Assembly (NCBI GenBank): GCA_003222755.1 | Contig: QHXA01000059.1 | Coordinates: forward strand, 1 to 6,778 | Source of the DNA: Acidobacteriota bacterium | GTDB taxonomy: Bacteria > Acidobacteriota > Terriglobia > 20CM-2-55-15 | Reading direction: 5' to 3' | DNA: 6,778 nucleotides | Shown here: one piece after another, positions 5,639 through 6,778 of the stretch | Position numbering within the stretch: the first letter of the stretch is position 1 | Layout: the number at the start of each line of letters is the position of its first letter | Notes under the pieces: model-generated | What the model saw: the letters and a program-made list of their open reading frames with translations, nothing else | Told to the model about the DNA's origin: nothing | Databases searched by the model: none | Program-made: the position numbers and the translations under genes

Positions 5639-6778
5639 ATGACTTTCCGTTTGTCCCTTCGCAAAAAGCTGGTCTACACGTTTCTTGGCGGTTCTCTCCT
5701 GACGGTCGGGCTGTTCAGTTTAGTGATCAAGGGAATCATGAACGACTATTTCCAACGGCTGGCCGACGTGCGGCTGCAGTTCGTGTCTGAGCTCGGGCAG
5801 CGTGAGATCCGTACGAACGTGACGATTTTCAAAGACGCTTTTCAAAATATCTTCGACAGCATGGCCACGACGATTGGCGCGCTTGCGCAGTCTGGCGCGA
5901 TCGGCGATCATCTGCCGGAAACTGCCGCGGAACGCCGCCGAATGGCGGAAATGCTGCATCGCCTTGAACGCGAAGCCAAGATTTCGATGATTACGGTGGT
6001 CGATCTGGAAGGCCGGGGGATTGTTCGCGGCAATAGTCCCGAAGTGTATGGCGATGACACATTGATGCGCGACTACTCGGACTCGCCAAAACCGGTCTCC
6101 TCGATTCGCCGCTTGATTCTGAATGCGCTCGCCGGCCAGACGATCAAGTCCTTCGAAATATTCGCGCCGGAGATCCTTGCCAAGAACAACCTCGCTGACC
6201 AGGCGCGGATTCAGCTCAAAGATTGGATACGGCCTGCACCGGCCGATACATTTGAAGAGCGCGGCCTTGTCATGACGGTCGCGATGCCGCTTCGCACTTC
6301 GTCGGGAAAGCTAGTCGGCGCAGTCGTGGCCGGACGGCTTTTGAATAAGGATCTTTCGATCGTTTCCGACATCCAGAAGCTGCTGCAGGATTCGGCATCG
6401 ATTTTTCTTGGCGATGTGCGAATTGCTACCACGGCTACGATTCCCCGTGGCGAGAACAAAGGGCAAAATGCAACGGGCACTTTGCTGGACGCTGACCGCG
6501 ATCGCGTGCTGAGCCGTGGCGAACTGTCGCACGTCCGCAGCGACAGGCAAATGGGGTTATACGAGCCCCTTAAGAATTACGAAAACCAGGTGATCGGCGC
6601 CATTTGGATCGGCCGGCCGCCTTCATTCATCGACTCCATTGATAAGGACCAAACGGCGATCGAAAAGACCGCGGAGCGCCGAACCAACATCTACATTGTG
6701 CTTGCGGCAATGATCTCGATGTTGGTTGCGATTGCGATTGCTTCTTTTTTCTCTAAGAGAGTAACCGCTCGAATCGAC
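5639..6778 (+). CDS. Membrane sensor with Cache domain, 5' part (runs off window end)
   Basis: An open frame of 380 codons from ATG 5639 with no stop before the window ends. A short basic N-terminus (RLSLRKK) precedes a membrane helix at about 11-31. The extracytoplasmic part (about 35-348) looks like a double Cache sensor. The first lobe is about 114-180 (ISMITVVDLEGRGIVRGN, then a GDD motif). The second is about 210-326, with VGAVVAGRLLNKDL, IFLGDVRIATT, NATGTLL, YEPLKN and VIGAIWIG, a series typical of Cache_3/Cache_2-type ligand-binding domains. A second helix at about 350-371 leads into FFSKRVTARI, probably the start of a HAMP linker. Proteins of this plan are histidine kinases, chemoreceptors, diguanylate or adenylate cyclases, or PP2C-type phosphatases; the output domain is outside the window. 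Such Cache domains often bind small organic acids or amino acids, but no ligand can be assigned. No Shine-Dalgarno site is evident at the chosen ATG; the start is supported by the immediate KKL-plus-helix pattern. The repeat block separates it from the upstream operon. Confidence 0.87.
   Translation, partial: MTFRLSLRKKLVYTFLGGSLLTVGLFSLVIKGIMNDYFQRLADVRLQFVSELGQREIRTNVTIFKDAFQNIFDSMATTIGALAQSGAIGDHLPETAAERRRMAEMLHRLEREAKISMITVVDLEGRGIVRGNSPEVYGDDTLMRDYSDSPKPVSSIRRLILNALAGQTIKSFEIFAPEILAKNNLADQARIQLKDWIRPAPADTFEERGLVMTVAMPLRTSSGKLVGAVVAGRLLNKDLSIVSDIQKLLQDSASIFLGDVRIATTATIPRGENKGQNATGTLLDADRDRVLSRGELSHVRSDRQMGLYEPLKNYENQVIGAIWIGRPPSFIDSIDKDQTAIEKTAERRTNIYIVLAAMISMLVAIAIASFFSKRVTARID

Overview
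The window is bacterial DNA of moderately high GC content with dense, one-directional gene packing; every gene I can support lies on the + strand. The gene content (a MoxR/Bat-type von Willebrand cluster, a VapB/PIN toxin-antitoxin relic, a large Cache-domain membrane sensor and clustered GC-rich palindromes) fits a soil or environmental bacterium of the Acidobacteriota or a similar phylum. This placement is an impression from protein style, not a proven assignment.

Bases 1-5048 are the distal part of a Bat-type operon. It starts inside a DUF58 gene (1-737) whose 5' end lies outside the window. A BatA-like membrane protein follows (734-2491), overlapping it by four bases (ATGA), then a large membrane protein with two von Willebrand A (vWA) domains around a glutamine-amidotransferase-like domain (2511-5048). 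In known clusters of this type a MoxR AAA+ ATPase gene precedes DUF58, so one is expected just upstream. These proteins probably form a membrane-associated, metal-binding assembly handled by the MoxR ATPase. The substrate or client cannot be read from this window.

Only 5 bases after that operon is a ribbon-helix-helix antitoxin gene of the VapB kind (5054-5278). The PIN-domain toxin that should follow is broken: its first 20 or so codons are recognisable (VDTSALIAFADRS) but are out of frame with the expected overlapping start, and the reading frame then runs into a block of palindromes and stops at 5384. The antitoxin therefore appears to be an orphan.

Bases 5345-5638 hold no intact gene. 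They are a non-coding repeat block: a 211-bp imperfect palindrome (5356-5566) built from nested hairpins around one dyad axis near 5461, then a 9-bp-stem GC-rich hairpin (5585-5605) and an 8-bp-stem AT-rich hairpin (5609-5627).

Bases 5639-6778 are the 5' part of a further gene, open to the window edge. It encodes a membrane sensor with one N-terminal membrane helix, an extracytoplasmic double Cache-like domain, a second membrane helix and the first residues of what is probably a HAMP linker. The output domain (kinase, chemoreceptor, cyclase or phosphatase) is beyond the window.

Overall: a standard MoxR/Bat-type operon, a decayed toxin-antitoxin pair, a striking nested palindrome, and the start of a signalling gene. 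The palindrome and the broken toxin are the parts most worth a second look. I see no convincing evidence for a wholly new system.
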